A DNA stretch of 64,000 nucleotides. Source: AC-32 sp963755635 (lineage in GTDB: Bacteria > Actinomycetota > Thermoleophilia > Gaiellales > Gaiellaceae). This document shows, piece by piece, positions 54,353 through 61,846 of this stretch. The stretch lies in NCBI GenBank assembly GCA_963755635.1, contig CAVWKS010000021.1, positions 52,270-116,269 of the forward strand, given 5' to 3'. Under the pieces are notes generated by a model. That model did no database searches. It saw only the letters and a program-made list of their open reading frames with translations, and had not been told where the DNA came from. Both the position numbers and the translations under genes were made by a program. Positions within the stretch are counted from its first letter, which is position 1. The number at the start of each line of letters is the position of its first letter.

Positions 54353-56002
54353 CTAAACGGGTGAGACTCCGAGGCGTGTGCCGACCACGATCTCCGCGGC
54401 CTCGGCGCTCGCCGCGTGACCCGTCACCGCGGCGAGAAAGTCCTCGCGCTCGACCGCGAGCAGGTCGGTCTCGGTGCGGGCAGTGACGGTTGCGGTGCGA
54501 GGCACGTCGCGCAGGAGCGCGATCTCCCCGAAGTGGTCTCCCGGCCCCTGCGTCGCCTGTGTCCGCCCGTCGATGGAGATCTCGACCTCGCCCGCGGAGA
54601 TCACGTAGAAGCGGTCGCCGACCTCGCCCTCGCGCACGATCGTCTCTCCCGGGGCGGCATGCACCCGGACGAGGCGCGCTGCGAGGCCTTCGAGCACGGG
54701 CGGAGAGAGCGGCGCGAAGATCGGGATCGCGCGCAGCTGCTCGAGCTCGGCCTCGCGGTCGACTGCGGAGTCGTCCAGGCGCAGGAGCGGCAGCCGTGTC
54801 GCGATGGTCAGCAGTGGCAGGAACGCCCCGATGGTCACGAGCGACCAGCGCACGCCGATCGCGTGGATGAGCCGCGGGACGAGGATCGCGCCCACTGCGG
54901 TCATGGCGAAGAAGAGGCTGTGCAGCACGCCGAAGACGCGCGCGAGCACAGCGGGGGGCGCCGTCCGCTGCAGGAGCGTGAAGCCGGACACGTCTTCGAC
55001 GATGTTCGCGATGCCGATCAGCGCGAAGGCGACGAGCGCGATCCCCACGGTCGGATTCGGGGCGATGAAGAGAATCGGCGCGCCCGCCCCGGCGATCGCC
55101 AGTCCGAAGGTCCCGGCAAGCCGCCGCCGCCCGACGAGCATCAGCGAGAGTCCCGCGCCTAGCAGGCCGCCGACCCCCGTCGCCGCGTTGAGGTAGCCGA
55201 CCCCGGGGGAGCCCATGTGCAGCAGCTGGAGGGCGGTCACGGCGATCAGCACGTTGGTCGCGCCGTTCACGAGCGACTGGGCGGAGAAGAGGCCGATCAC
55301 GAGCTGCAGCCGGTGGTCGGCCCCGATCGCGCGGAAGCCGTCGGCGGCTTCGTGCAGGAGCGGGCGGCGCTCGTGCGAGAGCGGCGGCTCGTCGCGGCGG
55401 AGCAGGCCGCTCAGCATCGCGGCCGACCAGAGGAAGGTCGAGGCGGTGACCACGAAGACGACCCACGTGCTCGAAACGGCGAGCAGCACGCCGCCGAGGG
55501 CGGGCCCAACGCAGAAGCCGAGGCTCTCGAGCGTGCTCGAGCTGACGTTGGCTGCGGTCAGCTCCTCGGGCGTTCGTGCCAGGGCGGGCAGCAGTGCGGC
55601 CTGGGCGGGCTGGAAGGCCGTCGAGATGACCCCGACCGCGGCCGCGAGCAGGTAGACGGCGGCCGCCGGCGCGCCGGCGAGCACGCACGCGGCCATCGCC
55701 CCGAGGGCGAGCGCGCGCAGCAGGTCGGCGCTGAGCATCACTCGGACGCGCGGCAGGCGGTCGCCCAGTACGGACGTGAACGGCGCCGCGAAGGCAGCCG
55801 GCAGCCAGCGAATCAGCCCCATGAGCCCGACCGCCGACGCGCCGCCCTGGTGGTAGGCGTAGACGACGATCGCGACGCTGTACGCCCACGTGCCGATGAT
55901 CGAGCCTGCCCAGGCGAGCTGGAGCCGGCGCAGGCCGTGGTTGCGGTAGACCTCGCGCATGGCCCGAGACGACTCCCGCAGCTGCTCGCGAAGCGCTTTC
56001 AC
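54353..56002 (-). CDS. MFS transporter fused to a cyclic nucleotide-binding domain
   Basis: 549 residues. Residues ~25-405 form a 12-helix MFS protein of the MFS_3/enterobactin-exporter-like kind (AYSVAIVVYAYHQGGASAVGLMGLIRWLPAAFAAPFTSVLGDRLPR). Residues ~425-530 are a cNMP fold: IPIFAPLSPPVLEGLAARLVRVHAAPGETIVREGEVGDRFYVISAGEVEIS with the cassette FGEIALLRDVPRTATV, a near-perfect match to the cAMP/cGMP phosphate-binding consensus. The fusion suggests transport gated directly by a nucleotide. The ligand and cargo are unknown. ATG 56002. Confidence 0.85.
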   Translation of the reverse strand: MKALREQLRESSRAMREVYRNHGLRRLQLAWAGSIIGTWAYSVAIVVYAYHQGGASAVGLMGLIRWLPAAFAAPFTSVLGDRLPRVRVMLSADLLRALALGAMAACVLAGAPAAAVYLLAAAVGVISTAFQPAQAALLPALARTPEELTAANVSSSTLESLGFCVGPALGGVLLAVSSTWVVFVVTASTFLWSAAMLSGLLRRDEPPLSHERRPLLHEAADGFRAIGADHRLQLVIGLFSAQSLVNGATNVLIAVTALQLLHMGSPGVGYLNAATGVGGLLGAGLSLMLVGRRRLAGTFGLAIAGAGAPILFIAPNPTVGIALVAFALIGIANIVEDVSGFTLLQRTAPPAVLARVFGVLHSLFFAMTAVGAILVPRLIHAIGVRWSLVTIGAFLPLLTIATRLPLLRLDDSAVDREAELEQLRAIPIFAPLSPPVLEGLAARLVRVHAAPGETIVREGEVGDRFYVISAGEVEISIDGRTQATQGPGDHFGEIALLRDVPRTATVTARTETDLLAVEREDFLAAVTGHAASAEAAEIVVGTRLGVSPV

Positions 56003-56107
56003 GCGCGGAGAATTGCGCAGATTGCGTTATCGGGGCAAGAGAGGGAAGATTCCAGGTGCGCCCACCGTCTTGTGATCAAAGTTCAAGACCCCGGAAGGAG
56101 GCACCAA

Positions 56108-56347
56108 GTGTCGGAGGACATGAAAGGCATGAAGGGCATGAAGGGCCAGAACGACGAGAACGAGGACGTCGAAGGCCACATGAAGGGCCGGATGGACGAA
56201 GAGAGCATGAAGGGCATGAAGGGCATGAAGGGCATGAAGGGCCAGAACGACGAGAGCGACGACGTCGAGGCCCACATGAAGGCCCGGATGGACGACGACG
56301 AAAACATGAAGGGCATGAAGGGCATGAAGGGACAGAACACCCCGTAA
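56108..56347 (+). CDS. MKG-repeat low-complexity mini-protein
   Basis: 79 residues from GTG 56108, with AAGGAGG (56095-56101) 6 nt upstream. The sequence is three tandem blocks, each an MKG array (MKGMKGMKG, with four MKG units in the second block) followed by QN and an acidic stretch (NDENEDVEGHMKGRMDEE; NDESDDVEAHMKARMDDDE). It is very rich in Met, Lys, Gly and Asp/Glu with no Cys or Trp. I know no family. It has a strong ribosome site, a perfect tetraloop terminator, and normal spacing, so it is very likely expressed. Possible roles include metal or polyanion binding or a disordered protectant, none shown. Confidence 0.75.
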   Translation: MSEDMKGMKGMKGQNDENEDVEGHMKGRMDEESMKGMKGMKGMKGQNDESDDVEAHMKARMDDDENMKGMKGMKGQNTP

Positions 56348-56386
56348 GCAAGAGCCGCACGACCTGAGTAGCAGGTCACTCCGCCT

Positions 56387-56410
56387 CGAGGGAGCCGAAA
56401 GGCTCCCTCG
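56387..56410 (+). terminator. Terminator of the MKG-repeat gene
   Basis: CGAGGGAGCC and GGCTCCCTCG form a perfect 10-bp stem closed by a GAAA tetraloop. A second hairpin (GGGGAAC at 56419-56425, GTTCCCC at 56431-56437) follows. Confidence 0.7.
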
Positions 56411-56518
56411 GCGTATCTGGGGAACTACTGGTTCCCCGGGAACCTCGCCAGCCGAGCCGCCCACGGGCGTCGTCGGGCGCAGCGGAGCAACGCGCTTCGC
56501 GCCCGTACCGCTGCGACG

Positions 56519-57154
56519 CTAGTAGGAGAGAAAGTCGTTCAGCGCTTTGATCAGGCGCTCGGCGGCTTCGCGGCGTTCGGGCTCTGCGTCGGACAGGCGC
56601 TGGGCCAGCCGCGCGAGGGCGTTCGCGTCGCCGCCTTCGTCCGCCAGGACTGCTCGCGCATTGCGGGCTCGCTGGAGGAGGTCCAGCGCGATTGCGGCCT
56701 CGTTGGCGAACAGGCCGAGGAGCTCCATCTCCTTCAGCGAGAACGCCGCCTGCTGCGGGCGGTCGAGCACTTCGAGCACGCCGAGGGCGTTCTCCTCGTG
56801 CAGGAGCGGGACGGCCATCAGGCCCTTTGGGACATAACCGGTCGACTCGGCGACCTCGCGGGCAAAGCGCGGATCCTGCTCGAGCTCCTCGATCACGAGC
56901 GGCTGGCGCGTGACGAGGACCCAGCCTGCGACGCCGCTGCTCGACGGGAAGCGGACGCCGATCAGGTCGCCTGCGCCCTCGCCGGCGACCGCCTCGAAGA
57001 CGAGCTCGTCGGTTTCGTCGTCGTGCAGGAAGATCGAGGACGCCTTGGCGCCGAAGATCGCGCGGGCGCACTCGACGATCGCCTGCAGGAGCTCGCGGTA
57101 GCTCTCCTCGGAGCCAAGGGCTCCCGCGGCGACGGCGGCGCGCAGGTCGCTCAT
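56519..57154 (-). CDS. GAF-domain protein
   Basis: 211 residues. A single GAF domain spans residues ~18-170: ESYRELLQAIVECARAIFGAKASSIFLHDDETDELVFEAVAGEG, GVAGWVLVTRQPLVIEELEQDPRFAREV and MAVPLLHEENALGVLEVLDR. The C-terminal 40 residues (ADEGGDANALARLAQRLSDAEPERREAAERLIKALNDFLSY) are helical. No kinase or output domain is present. GAF domains bind small molecules such as cyclic nucleotides. Its ATG overlaps the S8 protease stop by 4 nt (ATGA), so it is the last gene in the sigma-factor operon. Confidence 0.82.
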   Translation of the reverse strand: MSDLRAAVAAGALGSEESYRELLQAIVECARAIFGAKASSIFLHDDETDELVFEAVAGEGAGDLIGVRFPSSSGVAGWVLVTRQPLVIEELEQDPRFAREVAESTGYVPKGLMAVPLLHEENALGVLEVLDRPQQAAFSLKEMELLGLFANEAAIALDLLQRARNARAVLADEGGDANALARLAQRLSDAEPERREAAERLIKALNDFLSY

Positions 57155-57966
57155 CGTCCGCCTCCCACGTTGTTCGCGGTCAGGTAGAGCACGTTCTTGA
57201 GCTGGAACGGCGTCAGCTCCGGGTGTTTGCCGAGGATCAGCGCGCAGATGCCGGCGATGTGCGGCGTCGCGAAGCTGTTCCCGCTCGAGCGGATCGTCCC
57301 GCCGCCGAGCCAGGCGATCTCGACGCCGACGCCGCGCCCGAAGAACTCGACCGGCGGGGCCGGGTTGTAGAAGAACGTCTGCGGGTCGGGGTCCTCGTGG
57401 CTGCCGACCGAGATCACGGAGGAAAAGCGCCACGGATAGCTCTCGACGGGCATGTTGTGGGCGGAGGCTACGAGAACCGTGCGCTTGAAGTAGGCGGTGT
57501 CGGCGAGCTCGTGCAGCAACTCGGCGAACTGGCGCTTCGTGGTCGAGAGGCTCATGTTGACGACGTCGAAGCCCTGGTCGACCGCCCAGCGCAGGCCGCC
57601 GAGCAGCACCGGGCCACTGCCCTTGAAGCCGGCGCCGAGCACGCGCACGCTGTGCAGGCTGCACTCGGGCGCGAGCGAGCGGACGATTCCCGCGCACGCC
57701 GTCCCATGGCCGCAGAGATCGCCCTCCGTGTCCTCGCTGACCGAGACCTCATCTTCCTCGTCACGGGCGACTGCAACAGCGCCGTCGAGCTCGCCGACCA
57801 GCGGATGGCCGCTCTCGACGCCGCTGTCGAGGATGCAGACGCTGACGCCCTTGCCGGTCGAGCCGCCCCAGGCCCAATCACGCGTGACGCGCTCGGGCCA
57901 CTCCTCGCCGATCGAGATCTGCTTTGCCGCGTCGGCCGGCAGGCTCCAGGCCGGGAGATCTTCCAT
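57151..57966 (-). CDS. Cytoplasmic-type S8 subtilase
   Basis: 271 residues without signal peptide or pro-domain. The triad is Asp in VSVCILDSGVESGHPLVG, His in LCGHGTACAGIVRS and Ser in IRSSGNSFATPHIAGICALIL. Other subtilase marks are DVVNMSLSTTKRQF and the Asn in VLVASAHNMPVES. ATG 57966 is set by the upstream 83-residue gene ending 11 bases before it. Short, signal-less subtilases of this type in operons are often accessory proteases acting on a partner; here the sigma factor or the 83-residue protein are candidates. This is inference. Confidence 0.85.
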   Translation of the reverse strand: MEDLPAWSLPADAAKQISIGEEWPERVTRDWAWGGSTGKGVSVCILDSGVESGHPLVGELDGAVAVARDEEDEVSVSEDTEGDLCGHGTACAGIVRSLAPECSLHSVRVLGAGFKGSGPVLLGGLRWAVDQGFDVVNMSLSTTKRQFAELLHELADTAYFKRTVLVASAHNMPVESYPWRFSSVISVGSHEDPDPQTFFYNPAPPVEFFGRGVGVEIAWLGGGTIRSSGNSFATPHIAGICALILGKHPELTPFQLKNVLYLTANNVGGGR

Positions 57967-57977
57967 GCGAGGGAAAA

Positions 57978-58229
57978 CTACTCGGCGACGCGGCGGCGGA
58001 GCTCGTTGACCAGCGGGCGCGTCGGGATGACGCCCTTGGCCAGGAGCGCGCTCTCGAGATCGGCGATGAGCGCCTCGCGGAACGCTGCGTCCGCCTCGGC
58101 CAGCTCGACGATCGTCTCGAGCTCGCGCCGGGCTGCCGGCAGCTCCTGCGCTGCCTGCACCCACGCCTCGGGGGCCGGCGGAAGCATTCCGATCAGGCGA
58201 GAAAGCCGCTCGATGTCATATGCGCTCAT
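57978..58229 (-). CDS. Small helical protein, 83 aa, between ECF sigma and S8 protease
   Basis: 83 residues from ATG 58229: SAYDIERLSRLIGMLPPAPEAWVQAAQELPAARRELETIVELAEADAAFREALIADLESALLAKG and a basic end RPLVNELRRRVAE. It starts 5 bases after the sigma gene and ends 11 bases before the protease gene. It is predicted helical with no membrane segment, so it is not a classic membrane anti-sigma factor. The FREALIADLESAL part faintly recalls leader-type FRxxLLxDP motifs but there is no double-glycine and no core. It may be a substrate, inhibitor or adaptor of its neighbours. I recognise no family. Confidence 0.6.
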   Translation of the reverse strand: MSAYDIERLSRLIGMLPPAPEAWVQAAQELPAARRELETIVELAEADAAFREALIADLESALLAKGVIPTRPLVNELRRRVAE

Positions 58230-58234
58230 TCACG

Positions 58235-58840
58235 TCACCTGCTCTCAGGACGGGCGGGCGGGTCGGTTTCTTCCCAGTTCTCACGTAATTTCGTCAGGCA
58301 GCGGGAGATTCGGCTCGCGATCGTCCCTGCGGGGAGCTCCAACGCCTCGCCGATCGTGCGGTAGCTCTCGTCCCGTGCGAAGAAGCGGTCGAGGATCTCC
58401 TGGCAGTTTCCGGGCAGCGCGGCGAGCGCCTCATGGACGTCGAACGATTCCTCGAGCTTGCCGAGGACGTCGTCGTCGGCTGTCTCGGGCAGGGTTTCGG
58501 CAGGCTCTTCCCGACCGCCCGAGCGCATGCGGTCGATGCAGCACCTGCGCGTGAGCTGACCGACCCAGGGGCGGAAGGCCTCGTCGTCGCGGAGCGTCTC
58601 GAGCTTCTCGTAGACCCGCGCGAAGACCTCCTGGAAGACGTCCTCCGCGTCGTGCTCGGGGAGGCGGAACGCCTGGACGCAGATCGCGTAGACGTAGCGC
58701 GAGAAGCGCTCGACGAGCTCCCGCCAGGCCTCTTCGTCGCCCGTGCGGCAGCGCGCGACGAGCTGCGCGTCGGGAGTGTCGGAGCCTAGTGCTGCTGCGC
58801 GGAGCGCAGCCGCTTCGCCATCGTCTCCAGGAGCTTCCAT
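58235..58840 (-). CDS. ECF-type sigma-70 factor
   Basis: 201 residues from ATG 58840. Region 2 reads DEEAWRELVERFSRYVYAICVQAFRLPEHDAEDVFQEVFARVYEKLETLRDDEAFRPWVGQLTRRCCIDRMR and region 4 LAALPGNCQEILDRFFARDESYRTIGEALELPAGTIASRISRCLTKLRE. The acidic linker between them (PAETLPETADDDVLGKLEESFDV) is normal. There is no recognisable anti-sigma gene next to it; the next gene encodes an 83-residue soluble protein. The start overlaps the upstream cNMP gene by about 55 bases, and a later start cannot be excluded. Confidence 0.85.
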   Translation of the reverse strand: MEAPGDDGEAAALRAAALGSDTPDAQLVARCRTGDEEAWRELVERFSRYVYAICVQAFRLPEHDAEDVFQEVFARVYEKLETLRDDEAFRPWVGQLTRRCCIDRMRSGGREEPAETLPETADDDVLGKLEESFDVHEALAALPGNCQEILDRFFARDESYRTIGEALELPAGTIASRISRCLTKLRENWEETDPPARPESR

Positions 58841-59196
58841 GCGATCGAGGCGTTCGACTCGACGAGCGGGCGGAACTCCCATGAGGTGAGCCCGTAGCAG
58901 CGCAGGTCGCTGTCGGCGGTGATAGTCGCGCTGCGGGCACCGTCGTCGATCAGGGCGATCTCCCCGAAGTAATCGCCTGGGCCGAGCTTGCGGCGCTCGT
59001 CTCCGTGAGTCGAGACGGTCGCCTCGCCGCTCTCGATCACGAAGAAGCCGGCGCCCGTCTTGCCTTCGCCGACGACCGTGCTGCCGGCTGAGAACGTGCG
59101 CTCCTTGAACGTGCGTGCGATCCGCTCGAGCTCGCCGCGCTCGAAGTCGGCAAACAGGGGGATGCGCTGCAGGAGCTCGATGGGCGGTCCGGCCAC
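58786..59196 (-). CDS. Stand-alone cyclic nucleotide-binding domain protein
   Basis: 136 residues, GTG 59196, one cNMP fold with little else: PPIELLQRIPLFADFERGELERIARTFKERTFSAGSTVVGEGKTGAGFFVIESGEATVST and LGPGDYFGEIALIDDGARSATITADSDLRCYGL. The cassette FGEIALIDDGARSAT keeps Gly, Glu and Arg, so nucleotide binding is plausible. It is a clear paralogue of the 53928-54341 protein. It is first in the operon cNMP / ECF sigma / 83-aa / S8 protease / GAF and overlaps the sigma gene. TAGAAT lies 6 nt upstream. Confidence 0.87.
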   Translation of the reverse strand: MAGPPIELLQRIPLFADFERGELERIARTFKERTFSAGSTVVGEGKTGAGFFVIESGEATVSTHGDERRKLGPGDYFGEIALIDDGARSATITADSDLRCYGLTSWEFRPLVESNASIAWKLLETMAKRLRSAQQH

Positions 59197-59202
59197 GCCG
59201 GG

Positions 59203-59208
59203 ATTCTA
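59203..59208 (-). promoter_or_regulatory. -10 box of the cNMP-sigma-protease operon
   Basis: TAGAAT on the minus strand, 6 nt before GTG 59196; indicates a leaderless operon transcript. Confidence 0.5.
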
Positions 59209-59233
59209 TGGCGCGGCCGGACCAGATGCGTGA

Positions 59234-60115
59234 CTAGAAGCGAATGGGCTTGCTCATCGCCGGCCCGTACATGGCCGGTCCTGCCTGCGCATGCGTCACG
59301 CGGAGGCGCAGGATCGTCCCGTGCCGGAACCGGAACTGGTACTTCCCGAACGACAGCCAGTTCTGGCCCCTCTTGTTCCTCAGGCGGTTCAGCCGGAGGA
59401 TGCGAATCGTCCTCCAGCCGCGGTTCCGAGCCCAGCGCTGGAGCTGCGCGCGCTTGATGCGGACGCCGTCAGCGTGGGCATAGGCCCAGAGGATCCGGTG
59501 CCCGAACTGCTTCAGGCGCAGGGCCGGACGCACGTTGACCGTGTGGACCTGGCTGTAGACGTTGTTCCAGACCGCCCGGTAGTCGGTGTTCCGGTGCGGC
59601 TTCACCGTAATCGCCCAGTGGCCGCTGAACGTCGACGTACGGGCGACCTCGGTGAAGTCGCTCACGCCGGCCGGCTTCGACTCGATGATCACCTGATCGC
59701 CGGAGTCGATGCTCGACGTCATTCCGGTGAACTTGACGGACTGCACGTACGTCGTGATTCGCCGTTTCTGGTTCAACAGGACATAGCGAGTCAGCTGGAC
59801 GCTGACCGTGCCCTTGAGCGCCTGGTTCATGCCGCCGTGATAGGCGAAGTTGCCGGGCGACGAGAAGGCGTAGCTGAAGGTGCCGCCGGGCTGGAGCACG
59901 TCTGACTTGAACGAGCCGTCATCCGCGACGACCTGGTGCGACACCTTGTCGGTGTTCGTCCAGGTGACGACGTCGCCGTTCTGGACGGTCACCGTCGCCG
60001 GGTCGAAACCTTTGGACGTGATCTTCACCGTGACGGTGTTCGGCGTCGAGGCTGTGACGGGCGAGGCCGCCGCGAGCGCCAGCAGGAACACCGGTAACAA
60101 CAGGAGCTTCCGCAT
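59234..60115 (-). CDS. Exported protein with a degenerate cupredoxin domain
   Basis: 293 residues from ATG 60115; AGGAAG is directly upstream. The signal peptide is MRKLLLLPVFLLALAAASPVTAS. The first domain is plastocyanin-like: VTVKITSKGFDPATVTVQNGDVVTWTNTDKVSHQVVADDGSFKSDVLQPGGTFSYAFSSPGNFAYHGG. The first copper His (SHQVV) is kept, but the C-terminal loop reads FAYHGGMNQALKGTV, lacking the Cys, second His and Met ligands. The second domain (residues ~115-290) is beta-rich with a basic, Arg-rich end (RLNRLRNKRGQNWLSFGKYQF). Copper electron transfer is unlikely. Confidence 0.75.
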   Translation of the reverse strand: MRKLLLLPVFLLALAAASPVTASTPNTVTVKITSKGFDPATVTVQNGDVVTWTNTDKVSHQVVADDGSFKSDVLQPGGTFSYAFSSPGNFAYHGGMNQALKGTVSVQLTRYVLLNQKRRITTYVQSVKFTGMTSSIDSGDQVIIESKPAGVSDFTEVARTSTFSGHWAITVKPHRNTDYRAVWNNVYSQVHTVNVRPALRLKQFGHRILWAYAHADGVRIKRAQLQRWARNRGWRTIRILRLNRLRNKRGQNWLSFGKYQFRFRHGTILRLRVTHAQAGPAMYGPAMSKPIRF

Positions 60116-60218
60116 TCTTCCTACCCCCTTGAGGATCGTAGTGCGATGCAGTTTCTTCACTGCGTCTTTCCGCTTTGAAAGAGATGCAAACGAGGGGCGG
60201 CGGAGCTTTACAGCGTCT

Positions 60219-60413
60219 TTACGGCTTGGCCGCGTCGGCGCGGCCCGCGAGCTCCTCGATCTTGCCCTCGGCTGCGTCGAGCCGTTCGCGGCAGAGGCGG
60301 TAGAGCTCCTCGCCGCGCTCCCAGAGCTTGAGCGCCTCGTTCAGCGGCGCCTCGCCGCTCTCCAGGCGGTGAACGATCGCTTCTAGCTCCCGCTGCGCCT
60401 CCTCGAAGGTCAC
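60219..60413 (-). CDS. xseB: Exodeoxyribonuclease VII small subunit
   Basis: 64 residues. It carries the XseB helical hairpin (VTFEEAQRELEAIVHRLESGEAPLNEALKLWERGEELYRLCRERLDAAEGKIEEL). It coats the large subunit XseA. GTG 60413 overlaps the XseA stop by 4 nt (GTGA). Confidence 0.92.
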   Translation of the reverse strand: MTFEEAQRELEAIVHRLESGEAPLNEALKLWERGEELYRLCRERLDAAEGKIEELAGRADAAKP

Positions 60414-61516
60414 CGCGTCTCCTCGACCTTCGCGCCGAAGCCGCCCTCGGCGAGCTCGACGTCCACGCGTTCGCCCGGCTCGACGTCGCCGCCTGAGCGG
60501 ACGATCTCGTCGCCGGCGCGGACGATTGCGTAGCCGCGGGCGAGCGTCGCTTTCGGAGAGAGCGCGCGCAGGCGGCCGGCCGCCTGCTCCAGGCGGGAGC
60601 GGCCGCGCTCGACCTGGAGGCGCGGCGCGCGGCCGAGGCGCTCGTGGGCGCGCTCGAGACCGTGGCGCTCGCGTTCCAGCGCGCGTCGCGTTCCGCGCTC
60701 GAGGCCCGTCCTCGCCCGGTCGAGCCGCTGCAAGAGCTCGGCGAGATCGGGGACGACGAGGCGTGCGGCCACGCTCGGCGTCGACGCGCGGGCGTCGGCA
60801 GCGAGGTCGCAGAGCGGCGTGTCCTGCTCGTGCCCGACGGCCGTGACGACCGGCACCGGGCAGTCGGCGATCGCGCGGACGAGCCGCTCGTCGCTGAACG
60901 GCAGCAGGTCCTCGAAGCTGCCGCCGCCTCGCGCGACGACGATCACGTCGACGTCGTCCTCGCGGCAGAGCGTGCGCATGGTCTCGATCACCGCGCCGGC
61001 CGCGCGCGGCCCCTGGACGTAGGTCTCGGCGACCAGGACCGAGGCCGGCGGGAAGCGCGCCTGGATCGCGGTCAGCACATCACGCTTGGCCGCGGCGTCG
61101 TTGCCGGTCACGAGCCCGATCCGGCGCGGGAGCAGCGGCAGGGGCCGCTTGCGCTCGGCCGCGAACAGCCCTTCGGCGGCGAGCTTGCTCTTCAGCCGCT
61201 CCAGCGCCGCCAGGTGGTCGCCGAGCCCGAAGCGCTCGAGCGAGAGCGCGCGCAGCCGGAACTCGCCGCGCGCCTCGAACAGCTCCGGCCGGCCGTAGAC
61301 GTGCACGCGATCGCCGTCGGTTACGTCGAGCCGCAGCGCGTCGAACTGTCCCCGCGGCATCGAGACCGAGAGGCACGAGCCGTCGGTCGGGTCTTTCAGC
61401 GTGAAGAAGACGCTCGCCCAGCGCGCTTGCCGCCGGAGCTCGGTGACCTCGCCCTCGACCCACACCGTCGGCAGCCGTCCGAGCCACGACGCGACTCCGC
61501 GGTTGAACGCGCCCAC
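60410..61516 (-). CDS. xseA: Exodeoxyribonuclease VII large subunit
   Basis: 368 residues from GTG 61516. An OB-fold N-terminus (LPTVWVEGEVTELRRQARWASVFFTLKDPTDGSCLSVSMPRG) is followed by the catalytic domain: RRIGLVTGNDAAAKRDVLTAIQARFP, VDVIVVARGGGSFEDLLPFSDERLVRAIADCPVPVVTAVGHEQDTPLCDLAADARASTPS, and a C-terminal coiled coil. It degrades single-stranded DNA. It is about 30-40 residues shorter than usual. Upstream in-frame codons to about 61561 (SKVEAIEYGDRRVYSVGAFN) look like the expected N-terminus, but there is no ATG/GTG/TTG there, so the start is unsure. Confidence 0.92.
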   Translation of the reverse strand: MGAFNRGVASWLGRLPTVWVEGEVTELRRQARWASVFFTLKDPTDGSCLSVSMPRGQFDALRLDVTDGDRVHVYGRPELFEARGEFRLRALSLERFGLGDHLAALERLKSKLAAEGLFAAERKRPLPLLPRRIGLVTGNDAAAKRDVLTAIQARFPPASVLVAETYVQGPRAAGAVIETMRTLCREDDVDVIVVARGGGSFEDLLPFSDERLVRAIADCPVPVVTAVGHEQDTPLCDLAADARASTPSVAARLVVPDLAELLQRLDRARTGLERGTRRALERERHGLERAHERLGRAPRLQVERGRSRLEQAAGRLRALSPKATLARGYAIVRAGDEIVRSGGDVEPGERVDVELAEGGFGAKVEETR

Positions 61517-61571
61517 CGAGTAGACCCGGCGGTCGCCGTACTCGATCGCCTCGACCTTGCTGATCGAAGAA

Positions 61572-61766
61572 TTAGAGCAGGATCTCGGCCGCGGTCTCCG
61601 GATCGCAGCCGCGCGCGATCAGGTCGACGGCGTAGTGGAGGTCGGCGCTCGAGTGCGCGATCTTCTCGGCGAGGGGGAGGGGGTACCCGCCCTCCATCAG
61701 GACGTGCAGCCGCCAGCTCTCGACTTTCGCCTGCTCGTCCCGGGGTGTCTCGATGATCTGTGTCAT
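61572..61766 (-). CDS. Small conserved-type protein upstream of xseA
   Basis: 64 residues from ATG 61766: MTQIIETPRDEQAKVESWRLHVLMEGGYPLPLAEKIAHSSADLHYAVDLIARGCDPETAAEIL. The LAEKIAHSSADLHYAVDLIARGCDPETAAEIL part is a helical motif found in many short actinobacterial proteins of unknown role. It ends just before xseA and is co-directional, so it probably shares a transcript with xseAB. Confidence 0.65.
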   Translation of the reverse strand: MTQIIETPRDEQAKVESWRLHVLMEGGYPLPLAEKIAHSSADLHYAVDLIARGCDPETAAEILL

Positions 61767-61846
61767 TTGGGGCGGGTGATAGTTCGTCCTGTCCTAGACG
61801 AACCCTTTCGCTGGAAGTTGGCTGTGGAATTCTGCTTTTGCCGAGC

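Noticed and set aside
56108..56347. Tandem repeats taken for a CRISPR array
   Set aside because: The repeats are in frame, code for MKG-rich protein, have no uniform spacers and are followed by a terminator; no cas genes are present.
57978..58229. RiPP precursor peptide next to a protease
   Set aside because: There is only a faint FRxxL motif, no double-glycine or variable core and no modifying enzyme; kept as an unknown protein.
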